A stretch of 13,534 nucleotides of DNA from Saccoglossus kowalevskii (GCF_000003605.2 NW_003123415.1:35361-48894), one strand, 5' to 3'. Shown: positions 1 through 8,592, counted from the first letter of the stretch. Numbers and translations are program-made. Notes: generated by a model not told the origin, from the letters alone.

Positions 1-850
1 ATAAAAATTGCACAGCTTTTCTGCTATCGCCGCTCCCAGAGTTTCTGACTTTAATGCAGTGACCTACTGTATTGCATCAAACTAATTAATTTTCACTTTA
101 CAATGAAATGAAGGAGATTTTTATTGTTCTTATGCACGTGGTGACTATTGTTTCCATTTTCTAGCCAGGGTTTTTGTTTATTTATTCACGATCAACTGCT
201 CGCAAGAACATTGGCACATTGTTGTATTTGTTCATTCCATTCTGTTGAGCTATACAAAGAGTAAATCTAAGCTTCTGAAAAAATTTTCTGATTCTAGCGA
301 AATAATTTTGATTTGAGGGTGAGTGAAAATTATCTGCGCAATAGGGATAACAAAATTGTGCCATCCCCTGCACATGTTCAGTTCCAATCATTAATTGTCA
401 CTCGTGTATTGTTTTTTGCAATATTTAAGTATGGGAAATTACATAAATATTATAAATTATTTATAGTTTGCAAAGTTTCAAAATCCTGTAAACATCTTGC
501 CAACTAGATGGTGACCAAAGTCTTCAAAACGTTTAATTCACAACCTATGATATCAAGTAATGTTTGTTTGTTCCAAAATGAACTTTCCAAATTTTCCAAA
601 AATGTGTGCACCAATGTGAAGGTTATAAAGAAGTTGCTAACATTAACAGTGAGAATTGTCTTGTTTGTAGAATCATTTTACAAGGGGCATGGTAGGTACC
701 GGTATATCATATTTAGTCTGAAATGATACTTTATATCAACAACTGTAACACTTATTTTGTGGCTTGTTAAACTGATGTTATGAATATGAAGATGATGTTT
801 GTTTGTTTATGACAATGATTCAAATAAAGTGGTGCTAAAACAGTCAAGTT
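1..850 (+). other. Possible 3' end (3' UTR) of a plus-strand gene entering from the left
   Basis: This AT-rich stretch has no convincing long coding frame; the open stretches at 313-507 and 508-726 are low-complexity in composition and look like chance. A canonical AATAAA lies at 823-828, about 15-20 bases before a plausible cleavage zone. It is preceded by TGTTTGTTTGTTTATGA-like T/G-rich sequence and followed by T- and GT-rich sequence, as in metazoan 3' ends. Two frames are open from base 1, closing at about 46-48 and 60-62, so the last few codons of a terminal exon could lie at the extreme left edge. The gene body would be outside the window. This is inference from signals only. Confidence 0.25.
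823..828 (+). terminator. Candidate poly(A) signal AATAAA
   Basis: A canonical hexamer in CAAATAAAGTGG context, followed by a T-run from about 848 and GT-rich sequence around 870-895. The spacing suits a cleavage/polyadenylation site near 840-850. No transcript evidence is visible, and AATAAA is frequent in AT-rich DNA. Confidence 0.3.
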
Positions 851-1339
851 TTTTTTAGCAAAATATTTGTATGTGGTATGATAGTTGACTTTGTTGAAAA
901 CACACAGTGTTGAGTATTAGGAAAAAAACTAAAGGCACTCAGAATTACTGTAGTAAGAAGCATGTACAACAGCGTTGACATGGTTACCAACTGAATGTGC
1001 CAGCATCATGGCAAGCAGCAGTGCATGGATCCAGAATTGTTTTCCCCAGGTTTGATCATTTGTCAAATAAACCAGAAAACCAAATGAAATGAATATATTG
1101 ATATATATTATATACAAGACTTCAGGCGGTTTGCCCAAGGACGTGCATTTTCTAGTGTCCTTGGTTTGCCAGAACGCAATGAGTCTCTCTTGACACAGTA
1201 ACTTTGTGAAACATAGCAGGTACCTGTCTCAGGTCATTGTTATGGTGATTATCAATGTCTGTCTCCATACAAGCTACCAATCGTCATAGATGATAACCAA
1301 TGTATTAAGTAGGGGGGCAAGGGGGATAGTTGGTACAGG

Positions 1340-1674
1340 TTACAGGGAATAAAAACGGTATTTTACGTTTTTACATGGAATGAAATGAAAGTTCCATTTA
1401 CAGTAAAAATAGTGTTTTACACTCAGATAAAACATATTTCTAATTACATTTTACATATATTTGTGTTTATGAATCAAAATTATAAATTGCGTAATGATTA
1501 CATTTAATATGGAAAATGCTTTATACGCTTACAAGAAATAAGATCTTTGTACAAATTACGGACGAATAAAATAGCTGGTTACATTTCACACCTTGTCTAT
1601 GTCTACGAATGTACGTGTTTTATTTATTTAAATTACATTATTACGAAAATAAAAACAATTGATTACAGCTTACG
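1340..1674 (+). repeat. Strand-asymmetric cluster of TTACA/TTACG motifs
   Basis: Fifteen TTAC words lie in 335 bases, starting at 1340, 1363, 1371, 1398, 1417, 1444, 1451, 1498, 1529, 1556, 1579, 1633, 1641, 1663 and 1670. All fifteen are followed by a purine (11 TTACA, 4 TTACG). The complement GTAA is rare here, so the bias is strand-specific. An 11-base word TTACGAAAATA occurs twice (1641 and 1670). Base composition alone predicts roughly two. Spacing is irregular (about 7-54), so this is not a clean satellite. It may be a decayed tandem repeat or a cluster of protein or RNA binding sites. No function is assigned. Confidence 0.55.
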
Positions 1675-1856
1675 AAAATACCCCTTGCCGACCTTCTATC
1701 AAGTTTTGATAAAAACTGTATCGCAGTAGTAAAAGGGAAGAAATGTGTTACCGGTAACTCCATATGCTTTTGCAAAGGGTTGTGGCATAGAAGATTGAAC
1801 TATAGAGGGCGTTTTGGGGACCCATATCTTTTCCATGCAGCCCTGTGCTAACATCT

Positions 1857-1871
1857 GATTACCCATGGATC
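1857..1871 (+). repeat. Left 15-bp direct repeat (candidate target-site duplication)
   Basis: GATTACCCATGGATC here is repeated perfectly at 2826-2840 in the same orientation. The match stops on both sides in both copies, as expected for a target-site duplication made by a retroposon insertion. Confidence 0.5.
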
Positions 1872-1881
1872 CTTTTTTGGG

Positions 1882-1975
1882 GGGTGCCTGGTGGCCGAGG
1901 GGAAGACGTGTAGTGGCGTGAAACTAGGCGATTAGGTGCCGTACGCGAGCGCCGGTTCGAGTCATGCACGCAGTA
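1882..1975 (+). repeat. tRNA-derived head (type II Leu/Ser-like) of a SINE-like element
   Basis: TGGCCGAGGGG at 1892-1902 matches the RNA polymerase III A box (TRGYNNARNGG), and GGTTCGAGTCA at 1954-1964 matches the B box. The 62-base separation fits a long-variable-arm tRNA such as Leu or Ser. The T-arm stem pairs at only about 3 of 5 positions and the acceptor ends do not pair, so it should not be a working tRNA gene. This is the state expected of a SINE promoter region. Transcription would run rightward. Confidence 0.5.
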
Positions 1976-2076
1976 CGTATTTACTATAATTAGACGTAGT
2001 CTTTACCTTGCCGTTTATTCGGTGTTATTTGCTTACTCATGGGTCACGTGCTCATGGGTAGACGCTTGTTTGTAAA

Positions 2077-2133
2077 CAATGACACGCTATGGTCATCCGA
2101 CGCATGCGCAGATGACGACTCCCCGCTTTAACA
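2077..2133 (+). repeat. 57-bp dispersed repeat, copy 1 (inside the insertion)
   Basis: It matches 12842-12899 with about five substitutions and a one-base indel (roughly 90 percent). It contains GTCATC and GATGAC arms around an ACGCATGCG centre, so it can form a short stem. Confidence 0.65.
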
Positions 2134-2825
2134 CTTAATAACGTCGAAAGTTATGGTGATGACTCTTGATCATCGTCCCCATATAGTAGTATGGATTTAT
2201 ATAATTTCTCTATGCACTTACTGTTACAGTATTACTTAAAATAGAGAAGTCGGATGTAAATGAAATAGCAAACCCCCAATTTGTGTGTGTCATGTATACA
2301 AGAGAGAATTTTCACATTTCATATGAGGTTATCACTGATATATTTCTTGTGACGTCATGTAGTTGTCAGTGGATGAACCAATCAATAATACAAACATTAG
2401 ATCATCGTGATTTATAAGCTTTCTCGTAGGTGAAACAAGATTGTTTCATACCCATAGTTTTTATGGCGAGATTACGACTCTCTTGTGTTCTTATTGCTTC
2501 AGGTGCAGCTGAGATTATATTGGACACCTTTCTTTTTAAGGAATAGTTCCAACTAGTGTGTGTTTGGGTATATAGTGCAACTCGTCTTCTTAGTGTTGAT
2601 ACAGAATTCGTTATAAGTTGACTAAGGAATTCATCATTAGAGTCTGATTGGGTGAAGAAGGTTGTCAAAAATCAATAAACCTGCCCCCATATGTACATGT
2701 ATACGAGGTTGCGCCCTCTGTCGGCAGCTACAAAAACAAAAGTAGAGCTCATAGGGGCGCAACTAACAGACTATTTTAAACCCCGGTCAATAATATGCGT
2801 AATGTATATGTATACACTGGTTTGA

Positions 2826-2840
2826 GATTACCCATGGATC
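2826..2840 (+). repeat. Right 15-bp direct repeat (candidate target-site duplication)
   Basis: A perfect copy of 1857-1871 (GATTACCCATGGATC). It is followed by a T-run at about 2851-2862. Sequence from here to about 3390 shows no supported gene; the open frames on the minus strand between 2998 and 3336 lie beyond the likely poly(A) sites of the neighbouring gene. Confidence 0.5.
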
Positions 2841-3390
2841 TGGTGTACGGTATTTTTTTTTTTTATAAATGTAGATTCAAATTCAATGTGTGCCAATTCG
2901 TCCTTGATTTGGCCGCGTCTCATTCTTGCCTTGAACAAACCACATCCAAGGGTAACCTGAAATCATTGTAGTACTCAATGTATATATATGACAATAATCA
3001 TTGATGTTGACAAGGCAAAATATAGTTACACAAGTATTTATTAATTTGGACACAAGTTATCACTGTTAACCAAGTATAAAATATTTTTGGGGAGAAAAAC
3101 TCTGAAAATGTTAATGTTAAGGCACCATTACTGAAAAAAAAAACAGAATTTCCTAATAATCCGTAACAACCACAAGTGCCCATAACTCTGACAACGTGTG
3201 ATTTTGTCATCATATGTAACCAGAACGAAATTCCCGAGATATACCTTTGTACCATTGTAACCAGCGGTAAAGGTATTCGCGCGGTACTTTTTTTGTTGGT
3301 ACCCACATTGCCTATTAAACATCTATCAAACTTCAATCTAATTAAAATCTAATGTATTGCACAGCGTGAATTTAATTTAATTTTATATAT

Positions 3391-3433
3391 TTTATTTGTA
3401 CTATGCATTTTGATTATTTTGTAATTGTTTATT
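3391..3433 (-). terminator. Candidate poly(A) signals for the 3617-5071 gene
   Basis: Read on the minus strand, AATAAA occurs at 3433-3428 and again at 3396-3391, about 185 and 220 bases after the TAG stop codon. The intervening sequence (3434-3616) is AT-rich and non-coding, consistent with a short 3' UTR. Either signal could be used, and the transcript end is not proven. Confidence 0.4.
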
Positions 3434-3616
3434 ATTAGTGCGTACATCTTATTATGCTTTCGTTGTTAGCAAAAATAAATAAAATATTCTTTTCTAATAA
3501 TGAGAAACAAATTAAGCCCAAACCAGGATGTTATTTTAATCAAATTGAAGATAAAGGGTTAATTTGAAAATACTGTAATAATTATTCGCCCCGACGTGCA
3601 GTCTATATTTAGAATC

Positions 3617-5071
3617 CTAAGAACCAAGCTCGATATTTTCGACGTCTTCAAATGTTCTTAGGTATCGAATTGACTTTATATCCTCAAAATCAACGTCACC
3701 GAAAACGGGCGAGGACGCTCGTTTACTAAAATCTCTTCTGCCAGGCTTGTGAATGTTCTGTGCGTATATTGGGGGCAAAACTATTGGTGATCCAAACACC
3801 TGGACCTTGGCCGCTTCTTTAAATCCGACTCTGGAGCTATGTGGCATGGGAACGATGCTTTTTCTTCTTGACGACGCCGTATGGCGCATGTGCATGGGAA
3901 CTTGACCGTTATATTGTTCAATCACTGTTCCAGATAGACTTGTGGCACCCATTGAGTTGGACCGTCGTCGAGAACATGTCGTATCTTCACAGTCAGTGCT
4001 AAATTCTTGCGACTGACCGCTGAAAGAACGTTGAAGACTTTGACCAAATATTGTTCTCTCCAATGCTATCATACTAATATCACCGAACGACGCACGTTGC
4101 GTTGTAGCAGTTGCTTGTTGTTGGTCAACGTGTTCTGTTGATAGACTACGATCGACATCTTTCTTCTTATCGGGGAAGCAAACTCCTTCCAAAGAACGCG
4201 ACCGGAGTCTCTGGCGAAATAATTTTGGTGCGTTTTTTCTAACTTCTGCATCGTTAAAATAGTGTCCACGATCCTGCAAGGGACTTGTTCCACTCGATGC
4301 TGACGGTGATGGAACAAATGCCACAGGAGTGGCTGCTGGCACTGAATTCATTCTCGTTATTCCTGGAGATTTGGACCGACGACGACGGTGACCACACTCG
4401 GCTACGTCACTAACGGCACGTGGTCGACGTATTAGTGATGGCGATCTATGCGACAAGGCGTCGGCCGGAGGTTTGGCCACAATCGGTGTAGGAGAAGAAG
4501 GTGACCTCGATTGTGGATGTTGTCGCGTCTTTTCGCCTGGGACAGACAAATGATTTTCTGAAGTCGGATTTTCGGACAATCGGGTCTTCATATCTAAACT
4601 CGCATTTAAGGATATCATTTTACGAATATCTTTACGAGCGAGGCGTGGGGATGAAGGGGGCATGGTAATGTCGACTTCTTTGTCCAGGGATGCATCTTCG
4701 AATGACCTTCTAATCTGATCGATATAATCATTACATGGATCAAAACATGTTGCATCAGTCCCATCCTGCCCTTTTCCATCACTAGGCGTGTGCGGGCGAC
4801 CATCTGATAGGCTAATCCCAGGTACAGTGCGATCTTTACCCCCCTCGGCTATTTCTCCGTTGCTTACCATCATTGAATCTTGACGATTTATCGTTTGATA
4901 TCCCATCGTCGATGCCGCTCGACTATGAGTGTTTCTTGGTATTTGTATCGATGACGAAACAACTTTCAAGTTCTGGTTCACGTCTCCACCACCTTGTTTT
5001 TTCAAGTTTGGCGATCCAGTTATTTCTATCAATTTCTTAGCCGATCCATGTCGTATTGGCGAGTTTTCCAT
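3617..5071 (-). CDS. 484-residue Ser/Arg/Pro-rich disordered protein with a PP1-docking-like RVGF motif; family unknown
   Basis: I do not recognise the family. The frame is far longer than any other here. The ATG has an A at -3 and G at +4, and an in-frame TGA lies 12 bases upstream, so the start is probably right and the gene may be intronless. It ends in TAG. No signal peptide, membrane segment or folded domain is visible. The chain is Ser/Arg/Pro-rich with many R-x-x-S sites (residues 51-54, 63-66, 218-221, 230-233, 240-243, 290-293, 348-351, 368-373, 402-405) and over ten SP/TP sites, including RRRRSKSP near 229-236. TRMNSVP (239-245) resembles a 14-3-3 site. RVGF at 414-417 followed by KVQVF (422-426) resembles the RVxF-phi-phi docking pattern of PP1 regulators such as spinophilin (known family fact; function here is inference). 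The acidic tail 457-484 is the least low-complexity part. A decayed copy lies directly upstream. Confidence 0.85.
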   Translation of the reverse strand: MENSPIRHGSAKKLIEITGSPNLKKQGGGDVNQNLKVVSSSIQIPRNTHSRAASTMGYQTINRQDSMMVSNGEIAEGGKDRTVPGISLSDGRPHTPSDGKGQDGTDATCFDPCNDYIDQIRRSFEDASLDKEVDITMPPSSPRLARKDIRKMISLNASLDMKTRLSENPTSENHLSVPGEKTRQHPQSRSPSSPTPIVAKPPADALSHRSPSLIRRPRAVSDVAECGHRRRRSKSPGITRMNSVPAATPVAFVPSPSASSGTSPLQDRGHYFNDAEVRKNAPKLFRQRLRSRSLEGVCFPDKKKDVDRSLSTEHVDQQQATATTQRASFGDISMIALERTIFGQSLQRSFSGQSQEFSTDCEDTTCSRRRSNSMGATSLSGTVIEQYNGQVPMHMRHTASSRRKSIVPMPHSSRVGFKEAAKVQVFGSPIVLPPIYAQNIHKPGRRDFSKRASSPVFGDVDFEDIKSIRYLRTFEDVENIELGS

Positions 5072-5260
5072 AATTATGATATTTCACACCAACGTCTCTT
5101 CCCCCTCACTACTACGCGAGCTGTTAAGTCGATTTCTATTCCACGCTAAAATGAAACCTACGTCGGTAGGCAGGAGACAATGTTCTAGTAATGTTCGCTT
5201 CAATGATGTTGATGGTCGGCGGTCTAAACTAAATTATGTTTGTTTGTCACGTCTACAAAC

Positions 5261-5335
5261 TATATAACACGTCGTTTAGTCAACAAACATTATTTGCATA
5301 TGTTCTACGATTTATTGCCTGTAATCGCCAATTGG
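5261..5335 (-). promoter_or_regulatory. Candidate promoter: CCAAT, octamer and TATA elements
   Basis: In gene orientation, a palindromic CCAATTGG (5335-5328) is followed by a perfect octamer ATGCAAAT (5299-5292) and a TATATA-containing box, GTTATATAG (about 5268-5260). A TATA there would place the start site near 5230-5240, giving a 5' UTR of about 160 bases before the ATG at 5071. The order CCAAT-octamer-TATA is a known metazoan core layout. The block overlaps the C-terminal end of the upstream pseudogene, so some resemblance could be fortuitous. Confidence 0.35.
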
Positions 5336-6240
5336 AAAGTACAAGACCACCGATTATGTAAATATGGTTCAATGACACGGACATCTCAGGAGTGAACCAT
5401 TACTTCGAGGGGGCAAAATAACCAATTGATGAAGCTAACACTTGTTATCATAATTAACGTAGCGTTACGCACCCATGCTTGTCCGAAGTGCGAGCCGGAA
5501 TTTACTTTTCGATCGATCCGATTCGCAAGACCACGCGATATCATCCTAGAACGGCCCGGGGGAGGGGGTTACGGGTATTCTTCTTTCATTTATGGCTTAT
5601 CATTTACTATACGCGTGTTTCCAGATAGGCTTGTAACCCCTATTCAGTTAGACCGTCCGGCGAGGTCGCTACGAATATTAAAGTTAACGACAACAACTAT
5701 GTGCGTCCGAGTAAAAACACAATTACGTCATATCGGACGTGGCGTTGGATCATGTATTTTGACAAATGAAATAAAATTGTTTTCAACAACCACGTGTCAT
5801 ATAATTGTAATACTAGTATCAAGGAGCGTCCCATTGTCGAACGCATGAATATTCCCAAGGACACTGTGTGTCCAACCTACGGTATACTTGACGTTGTTTA
5901 TGATGATGCAAATTAAACTGAATATAATTTTTTTTATCTAATCTAATTTAAATTGCATTAAAATCGTAATCGCCTGATCGAACATTGATTGACATCATAT
6001 GTTATGGCTCTGGGGTAAATCGACGCAATCCGAAATGCGATGGATCGGTCGCTGGTGACATCGCCGCTAATCGTCGGAATTCTAAACGAACAAATTGCGT
6101 TTTATTCTGCTGTGCAGTTATGTAGAAACTCGATAAGTCAAACGTACGAACATGTACACGAGAAAAAACAGTGTGTTTACCACACTGGGATATACCATGT
6201 AACAGACTGAGTGTAGTGGTATTCTGAATCATTCTATCGG
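5290..6240 (-). pseudogene. Decayed tandem copy of the C-terminal half of the 484-residue protein gene
   Basis: Collinear anchors match the intact gene in the same orientation: 5297-5306 to 3649-3658, GGGGGCAAAA at 5409 to 3771, 5619-5657 to 3928-3966 (32 of 39 identical, ungapped), ATACTARTATCA at 5810 to 4071, 6087-6096 to 4215-4224, and CTGAAT(T)CATTCT at 6224 to 4342. Offsets grow from about 1640 to 1882 because the copy carries net insertions, notably an AT-rich stretch at about 5890-5985. The peptide around the best anchor reads S-N-stop-I-G-V-T-S-L-S-G against S-N-S-M-G-A-T-S-L-S-G in the gene (residues 371-381). Small indels near 5415 and 6095 also shift the frame. The RVGF motif is not clearly preserved. 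I could not follow the copy into the N-terminal half (beyond about 6240). The plus-strand open frame at 5429-5848 is its antisense shadow. Confidence 0.7.
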
Positions 6241-7095
6241 CGACTTGACTGTGTTATTGTGTCGTTTGTTTTGTTTTCAATCAGTGCAATAAATAGTTAA
6301 CGTGGCCCTATAAACTACATATCCAAGTACACACCGGCAGACCCAATGACATTAGTATTCACATACTACTATCCTTGCTATTTAATATTACGATAAACAT
6401 CACTGTTAAGTAAGGTTACCGGGAGTACAGGCCTATATTTCATCTCTAGTCAGGGTCACTGCATGGCTGGTCGTGATTTAATGTACCTACTATCAACGGT
6501 GTGATACATAGATCAATGTCAAATCGATAAATAATGAAGCTGTGTTCAAGCCATGGATCCGTGTTTTATTTTCTAGCTTAAAACTGTGTTTCATGTTCAA
6601 TTCCCCGTATGTGTTTCCGTAAATACGTCTGAACGCTATGAACCCAATTGTTTTAAAAAGATTTACACCATTTAGAGATTTTACAAGAATCACTTTAAAC
6701 ACTTTATTTTTTTCAAAATGGAACTATTTTGTCCATGTTTATTTCATTTATGCACGAAATGTGTGATAATGTAGTATTGTTATGATAATACAGCAGGAAA
6801 ACGTGTTATCATGGGATATGCCTTCTGAAGTCAAAAACAAGACGCCACCTACGGCGAAATTTGGAGAATGGCGTGAAAAGACAAGCGGAGGGCTTCACGA
6901 ACAGTATTTTTTCACCGTTTTTTTATCAAACAATATTCATGGGAATGACTGGGTCAGAGAGAGATAACACTATTTGCCAGTGAGTCATCAGTGACTATCT
7001 GTCTGTTTTATAGTTATTAAAATTTTTACCATCAAAAATACGTATTGAAACGTACTTATTATCATAACACGTTTACACGTGCTTTTACTAGACAT
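6241..7095. other. Intergenic region with no supported gene
   Basis: AT-rich sequence. If the pseudogene were full length its N-terminal half would fall here, but I see no reliable match. One plus-strand open frame (6782-6967) reads like protein in its middle (M-P-S-E-V-K-N-K-T-P-P-T-A-K-F-G-E-W-R) and is preceded by a possible AATACAG acceptor. No donor follows and no family is recognised, so I do not call it a gene. Confidence 0.4.
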
Positions 7096-7099
7096 ACTT

Positions 7100-7480
7100 T
7101 TTATAAAGCGTTTCATCCGAGCATGTTTTTAATGTAGTGTTTACTATCACTTACTAAAACTTTTAAAAGTGCTGTCACTGGTCAGTCACACCACAGTTTA
7201 TAAAGTGTTTCAAACGAGGATGTTTTTAATGTAGTGTTTACTATCACAACACTTTTAAAAGTGCTGTCACTAGACACACCACAATTTAAAAAGTGTTCAT
7301 GATCGCGACACGTGGAATGGTGTATCAACCAGCGGAACGTTTTAAGCGTTTTCTATCACAATACCTATTGAAAAGTGTTTCTGTCAGAAACAAATATTAA
7401 ACAATGTCTATTGTCACAGCACTATTTAAATCTTGAAAGTATTTGTTTCAGAGACACATTTTAAAAAGTGTTAACATATT
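7100..7480 (+). repeat. Degenerate tandem repeats with a TTTAAAAAGTGTT core
   Basis: Related units with cores such as CTTTTAAAAGTG, TTTATAAAGTGTTT, TTTAAAAAGTGTT and ATTGAAAAGTGTTT recur near 7160, 7198, 7252, 7285, 7368 and 7461. Two larger units starting at 7100 and 7198 share TTTATAAAG, ATGTTTTTAATGTAGTG and TTTACTATCAC. A perfect 14-bp palindrome CACTTTTAAAAGTG lies at 7250-7263. The array runs into the 415-bp duplication, where the same core continues. Confidence 0.6.
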
Positions 7481-7835
7481 AATTACAAACATCATTATCA
7501 ATACACGTAAATAACTGCATCCGAAATACATTTTGGAAAGTGTATGAGCAAATATAATCATATGACACGCTTTGCAATATGCACAGTAATCATCATAACA
7601 TACGATAAACAGATCACATGGTCAAGTATTTATTACTAAATATAAACATTAATAAGCCAAGATTGTGCATAACGTATCAAAAAACAAGGCATATATTATA
7701 CATATAGTGTTTATGGAAAATTATGACAATCGCATGAAGGATTGATTTTTGAAAAGAAATAAGTCCCCAACTTATTTATATCAGAATTAGTGTTTTTACT
7801 GAAATTCAAACTTCCGTGAAACTGTAACACCGTGC
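7421..7835 (+). repeat. 415-bp tandem duplication, copy A
   Basis: It aligns along its whole length with 7836-8252. Long shared words include TACAAACATCATTATCAATA, TAAATAACTGCATCCGAAA, CTAAATATAAACATTAATAA, GACAATCGCATGAAGGA and GAAATTCAAACTTCCGTGAA. Substitutions and small indels are scattered. No coding frame is conserved between copies, so it is non-coding repeat DNA. Confidence 0.9.
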
Positions 7836-8252
7836 ACTATTTAAATATTGAAAAGTGTTTGTTTCAGAGACACATTTCAAAAAGTGTTAACATGATTACA
7901 AACATCATTATCAATACACGTAAATAACTGCATCCGAAAAACATTTTGGAAAGTGTATGAGCAAATATTATCATATGATGCGTTTTGTGATCAAGCACTT
8001 TGCAATATGCACAGTAATCATAGCGTACAATGGACAAATCACACAATCTAGTCAATATTCTAAATATAAACATTAATAAGCCGAGTTTGTGCACGTATAC
8101 AAAAGGCAAGACATAGTGTGTATAGTGTTCATGGAAAATGATGACAATCGCATGAAGGAGTGTTTTTTGAAAAGAATAAAGTCCCCAACTTATTTACATC
8201 TGATTGTGTGTTTTTACTGAAATTCAAACTTCCGTGAAACTGTAAAACCGTG
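7836..8252 (+). repeat. 415-bp tandem duplication, copy B
   Basis: The second copy directly abuts the first (period 415). The main differences are an extra GTGATCAAGCA-like insertion near 7985 and short deletions near 8030-8070. AAAGTG cores recur at about 7852, 7881 and 7951 in the same relative positions as in copy A. Confidence 0.9.
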
Positions 8253-8592
8253 AAATATAGACACATCAAAACAGATGATGAGTAAACTGAAACAAATAAT
8301 AGCATTGACGTGTTTGATGTTTGCATTTGACCCGTGCTCTTGTACAATGGGATGACGTAGCAACCTTGGAATTGTTGACGTATCTAAGGTATTTATTATC
8401 CCATTGTGTAACGGTTAATTTGGCCGAGTAAAAGACATGACATGCCCACATGTTGGTAGATTAAAAAGAGAGATTTTGGCAGGTTTTGAACATTGAGAGC
8501 TGTTCTCTTGTCGACGTTGTGTGATATCTTCAATAATAAAGATGTAGAAGTAGACCCTAAACGATACCCCGACACCTTTGTAGGCGAGAATA
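8253..8592. other. No supported gene or repeat
   Basis: Several short overlapping minus-strand open frames occur here, none with recognisable sequence or convincing splice signals. I see nothing functional. Confidence 0.4.

Larger units (their letters stand above)
1872..2825 (+). mobile_element. 954-bp insertion with tRNA-like head, flanked by 15-bp direct repeats
   Basis: The segment is bounded exactly by GATTACCCATGGATC on each side. Its left end begins with a T-run and G-run and then a tRNA-like head with A-box and B-box (1892-1964), the usual 5' part of a tRNA-derived SINE. The right end finishes in a short TA/TG-rich tract near 2800-2820. A 57-bp internal block (2077-2133) recurs at 12842-12899, which supports a dispersed repeat. 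954 bp is long for a SINE, so this may be a composite or nested insertion. A minus-strand open frame of about 88 codons inside it (2402-2668) lacks an ATG at its start and resembles nothing I recognise. Confidence 0.45.

Noticed and set aside
929-1223. Minus-strand stretch open in two frames, one hydrophobic and one reading R-P-W-A-N-R-L-K-S-C-I-stop, with a possible CAG acceptor
   Set aside because: The putative acceptor lacks a pyrimidine tract, no poly(A) signal follows closely, and neither peptide is recognisable.
1882-1975. Functional tRNA-Leu or tRNA-Ser gene
   Set aside because: Pol III boxes are good but the T stem has mismatches and the acceptor ends do not pair; better explained as a SINE head.
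2706-2719. 14-base word AGGTTGCGCCCTCT also at 11507-11520, with a related inverted AGAGGGCG at 1804
   Set aside because: A single 14-base match is not unusual in a window of this size, and no surrounding similarity or element boundary could be established.
2998-3336. Minus-strand open frames of 112 and 64 codons
   Set aside because: They overlap in different frames, the longer begins at a non-ATG codon, and they lie beyond the likely poly(A) sites of the gene; no family resemblance.
5429-5848. Plus-strand 139-codon frame with a hydrophobic, signal-peptide-like N-terminus
   Set aside because: It lies antisense to the pseudogene that matches the neighbouring gene, so the open frame is better explained as a by-product of decayed coding sequence; no recognisable domain.
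5859-5873. GGACAC-TGT-GTGTCC, resembling a steroid-receptor inverted repeat
   Set aside because: It departs from the AGAACA half-site consensus and sits inside decayed pseudogene sequence.
6169-6187. CAGTGTG-TTTAC-CACACTG hairpin
   Set aside because: A short isolated 7-bp stem within the pseudogene; not distinguishable from chance.
6241-7000. N-terminal half of the pseudogene
   Set aside because: Short resemblances (for example ATCGATA at 6523 to 4718) break the monotonic offset pattern and are no better than chance.
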